Under the pieces are notes generated by a model, which did not search any database, had not been told where the DNA came from, and worked only from the letters and a program-made list of their open reading frames with translations. A stretch of DNA of 64,000 nucleotides, taken from the NCBI RefSeq assembly GCF_028736215.1, contig NZ_CP117883.1:6262001-6326000 (forward strand), read 5' to 3'. Shown one piece after another: positions 61,671 through 64,000 of this stretch (the stretch's first letter is position 1; each line of letters starts with the position of its first letter). The position numbers and the translations under genes are program-made. This DNA is from Mucilaginibacter sp. KACC 22773. Lineage in GTDB: Bacteria; Bacteroidota; Bacteroidia; Sphingobacteriales; Sphingobacteriaceae.

Positions 61671-63319
61671 TGGCCGTTGCGCAACTATTGAGACTGTTAT
61701 ACAGACGTGAGCCTGTTCGTCCGTTCTTTGAACTATTGATTAAAACGAAGTTAGGAAGTTCACAGCATGTTGCTGTTTGTATCCTATAAATTGCATGAAC
61801 AACTGATTAAACAGACCTTTCAGGCCACCTATGGCCGGGATTGGCGCTGCTATCAGTGGCCCGAACTTACATTTGAGCAGTTTTTTGATATTATAAGCGG
61901 CGGCAGCCATAAGCATACATTTATTTGCTTGTTTAAGTCCTTTAGTGTTTATTCGGTCTAAGCTCGTGTAATTAATTAAGGAGCCGAATACCGGTTCGAC
62001 TGTACTGGAGCGCAGCGACATCATCTGTTTACCTCTGGGGCTCTCTACCCGCCGTTGCATATATTCATAAAGCGGTTTGTCCGCAGAGTCAACCAGCTTC
62101 TTGAAGCCTTTTTTATTGGCGCAAATGTCCTTAAATGGACAGTTTTTGCAATCACTAATGCTGGACTCATAAATCTTCTTGAAAACAGTCGGTTCATTAT
62201 AAGCAGATTCGATGCGTTTGAAGGGCAGATGGACACCCATTATACAAGTATACCGGTCATAGTTATCATCGTATATGAACCCTTCGCCTTCCCTTGAAGA
62301 CTTATAAGTTCCGGGAGCAGGAATATATCCTTTCATACCATTGGCAGTTAATGCCCGTATAGCTTTACCGCTACTGTAGCCTGTATCTGCCAGAATTTCT
62401 TCAACCTGAATGCCATGGTCAGCCATGTTACCGGCAATCTGCGGTAGTATTACCGGCAAAGAACTGTTGTCAGCCTCGTTTCCCTTAAATGCCTGTATAT
62501 AGGTTATGCAATGACTGGCTGTATCCACACTCATTTGCGACCGGTAATACAATCTCATCGGTTTACCTGGCTTGGTGGTTAAACGGGCATCCGGGTCTGA
62601 AGGGCTGAAGTGTGTTTGATTGGTCGGCGCAACGTCTTTATTCTTCGGCCCTTCATCATTGTCGCTTTTTGGCTCCTTCGGCTTTGCAGGATCATCCTCG
62701 ATATTATCATTCAATTCCCGGCTGAACACAGATGCATCTTCCATCACTATCCGCTCAACCATACTTTGTTTAGCCGCATTGGCAGGTATTAAAGCACTGT
62801 CCACAGCTTGCCGTTTGCCGCTAATCATCCCGTTATTAATGCAAAGCTTCAGTACTTGCTTAAACAATTCAAGGAATGTTTCCTCTCCAAAAAGCTTGCG
62901 GGTGCGGCTTAACGTAGAATGCCACGGTAATTCCTGGCCAAGGTCATAACCGAGAAAATAAAGAATGTCCATCCGCATTCCCGATGAAATAACAATCCGG
63001 CGGTCGCTATTAATATTTTCGAGATAACCAACGAGCATCAATTTCATAAATACAACCGGGTCGATGCTTTTTTGACCTTCCTTGCCATAATACTTCAAAG
63101 TTGTCGGATACAAGAAGTCTAAATCAAGCAAACTTTTTAACCGACGGTAAAAATTATCAGCTGGTACGTAGTCGGAAAGCTGAAACTGTATGAACAAGCT
63201 TTCTTGGTGTATTTTCTTTCCTTGCATGTGCTAATATACTAATAATCAATATTTTAATCAATATTTCAAAGAACTTAATTCTAAAGCCACTGTTGGCTTG
63301 TTTAGTTGTGCAACAGTCA
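61671..63319 (-). mobile_element. complete IS1182-family insertion sequence
   Basis: The element is 1649 bp. Its ends are imperfect 17-bp inverted repeats: TGGCCGTTGCGCAACTA at 61671 and, read inward on the other strand, TGACTGTTGCACAACTA ending at 63319 (3 mismatches). The target duplication CGAAAG is present at 61665-61670 and 63320-63325. The insert carries one transposase gene and lies inside repeat A, copy 5, between moxR and the DUF58 gene. The transposase frame is intact, so the element may be active. Confidence 0.88.
61740..63227 (-). CDS. IS1182-family transposase
   Basis: The 495-residue protein has the N-terminal DUF772 region (DPVVFMKLMLVGYLENINSD) and the DDE catalytic residues D143 in AVDSALIPANAA, D281 in ILADTGYSSG and E411 in STVEPVFGSL. 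A cysteine cluster CKNCPFKDIC (360-369) matches the DDE_Tnp_1_6-type C-terminal. It catalyses excision and insertion of the element. The frame is intact and the start is the first ATG. Confidence 0.93.
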   Translation of the reverse strand: MQGKKIHQESLFIQFQLSDYVPADNFYRRLKSLLDLDFLYPTTLKYYGKEGQKSIDPVVFMKLMLVGYLENINSDRRIVISSGMRMDILYFLGYDLGQELPWHSTLSRTRKLFGEETFLELFKQVLKLCINNGMISGKRQAVDSALIPANAAKQSMVERIVMEDASVFSRELNDNIEDDPAKPKEPKSDNDEGPKNKDVAPTNQTHFSPSDPDARLTTKPGKPMRLYYRSQMSVDTASHCITYIQAFKGNEADNSSLPVILPQIAGNMADHGIQVEEILADTGYSSGKAIRALTANGMKGYIPAPGTYKSSREGEGFIYDDNYDRYTCIMGVHLPFKRIESAYNEPTVFKKIYESSISDCKNCPFKDICANKKGFKKLVDSADKPLYEYMQRRVESPRGKQMMSLRSSTVEPVFGSLINYTSLDRINTKGLKQANKCMLMAAAAYNIKKLLKCKFGPLIAAPIPAIGGLKGLFNQLFMQFIGYKQQHAVNFLTSF

Positions 63320-63372
63320 CGAAAGCGGAGAGAGGGTGGTCGGGCGTAGCCTCGACCGGGTGAGTCTTCGCC
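63320..63372. repeat. repeat A, copy 5, right part
   Basis: After the target duplicate CGAAAG the repeat resumes with CGGAGAGAGGGTGGTCGGGC and ends CGACCGGGTGAGTCTTCGCC. Together with 61536-61670 it restores one full copy. Positions 63373-63475 then hold GCCTCGCAATGACAT-type words and a CTCTCC/GGAGAG inverted run (about 63440-63465) before the moxR stop. Confidence 0.75.
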
Positions 63373-63475
63373 ACCATGCCATAAACGTCATGCACTCAAA
63401 GAGGCCCCGGATTATGCCTCGCAATGACATACAAGCGGTTTTCCTCCCTCTCCTTTGGAGAGGGCCGGGGTGGGC

Positions 63476-64000
63476 CTACGGCACCTCTATCGCGTTCAGT
63501 ATCCCGGTAATAATATTTTCGCTGGTGATATTTTCTGCTTCGGCCTCGTAGCTTAAGCCAATACGGTGGCGCATTACATCGTGGCAAATAGCACGCACAT
63601 CCTCGGGTATTACGTAACCGCGGCGTTTAATAAAGGCATAAGCCTTTGCTGCCAGCGCCAGGCTGATACTTGCCCTTGGCGATGCGCCAAAAGTGATGAG
63701 GTTTTTGTAGTGCGCCAGTTTGTACTGCTCGGGGAAACGGGTAGCGAAAACAATATCGATGATGTACTGCTCAATTTTTTCGTCCATGTAAACTTCACGA
63801 ACTATTTTGCGGGCGCGTACAATCTCTTCGGGTTTAATAACCGGCGATGGCTTTGGCATGCCGCCCGGTAATATGCTTGAACGGATAATTCTTCTTTCTT
63901 CTTCGCGCTCGGGGTAAGTAATTACCACCTTCAGCATAAAACGGTCAACCTGTGCTTCGGGCAGCGGATAGGTACCTTCCTGCTCAATAGGGTTTTGGGT
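63476..64000 (-). CDS. moxR: MoxR-family AAA+ ATPase, partial
   Basis: The gene runs off the right edge: the frame is open to position 64000, so only the C-terminal 174 residues are visible. It begins in-window with TQNPIEQEGTYPLPEAQVDR, the sensor 1/arginine-finger region typical of MoxR, and continues with the MoxR C-terminal lid (HYKNLITFGASPRASISLAL, YVIPEDVRAICHDVMRHRI). MoxR ATPases act as chaperones for VWA-domain proteins; here it heads the Bat operon. The gap to DUF58 holds the repeats and IS. Confidence 0.92.
   Translation of the reverse strand, partial: TQNPIEQEGTYPLPEAQVDRFMLKVVITYPEREEERRIIRSSILPGGMPKPSPVIKPEEIVRARKIVREVYMDEKIEQYIIDIVFATRFPEQYKLAHYKNLITFGASPRASISLALAAKAYAFIKRRGYVIPEDVRAICHDVMRHRIGLSYEAEAENITSENIITGILNAIEVP

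Noticed and set aside
63306-63551. 81-codon frame across the repeat and moxR end
   Set aside because: It is made of repeat A sequence and the antisense of moxR.

Overview
The window looks like chromosomal DNA of a member of the Bacteroidota, most likely a Sphingobacteriales bacterium of the Mucilaginibacter/Pedobacter type. The reasons are a Bat (Bacteroides aerotolerance) operon, an exosortase N locus with its VIT-domain partner, many secreted or lipobox-bearing periplasmic proteins, promoter-like TTG/TAnnTTTG elements of the Bacteroidota type, and several families of dispersed palindromic repeats. Assignment is from gene content only.

Layout. Positions 1-1336 hold small doubtful genes and a REP-like repeat. 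Positions 1337-6888 are a visibly AT-rich block of five genes: an HD-domain phosphohydrolase overlapping an ImmA/IrrE-type metallopeptidase on the + strand, converging on a ThiL-like kinase, a HIT-domain protein and a membrane protein on the - strand. This block looks acquired and is the best candidate for an undescribed system. Positions 7.5-21 kb are ordinary accessory genes: a hybrid histidine kinase, a secreted beta-propeller, an AraC regulator, a YdeI-like protein, peptidase E, a YciI/ECF42-type sigma pair, VOC proteins and small conserved hypotheticals, separated by dispersed repeats. tRNA-Ser(CGA) at 21.1 kb is followed by a decayed tyrosine integrase, a relic of an integrated element. 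Positions 22-30 kb carry lipoproteins, a Kelch protein, an SDR, a toxin-antitoxin pair whose toxin frame is broken, a truncated HAMP/PAS sensor, a strongly structured intergenic segment, and a metallophosphoesterase.

Positions 30.4-40 kb hold a GH31 glycosidase and a six-gene GntR/ABC operon. The operon ends in a 1210-residue permease fused to an M1-peptidase-like domain that has lost its HExxH zinc site. Positions 43-47.7 kb form the exosortase N locus: a regulator and membrane protein, then the PEP-CTERM-like VIT protein overlapping xrtN. Positions 47.9-53.6 kb carry an M20 peptidase, a sialidase-like protein, two glucosaminidases and an O-methyltransferase.

Positions 54-64 kb are the Bat operon on the - strand (moxR, DUF58, a membrane protein, batA, batB, batC, batD, batE). 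It is split between moxR and the DUF58 gene by two tandem copies of a palindromic dispersed repeat, one of which is interrupted by a complete IS1182-family element with a 6-bp target duplication.
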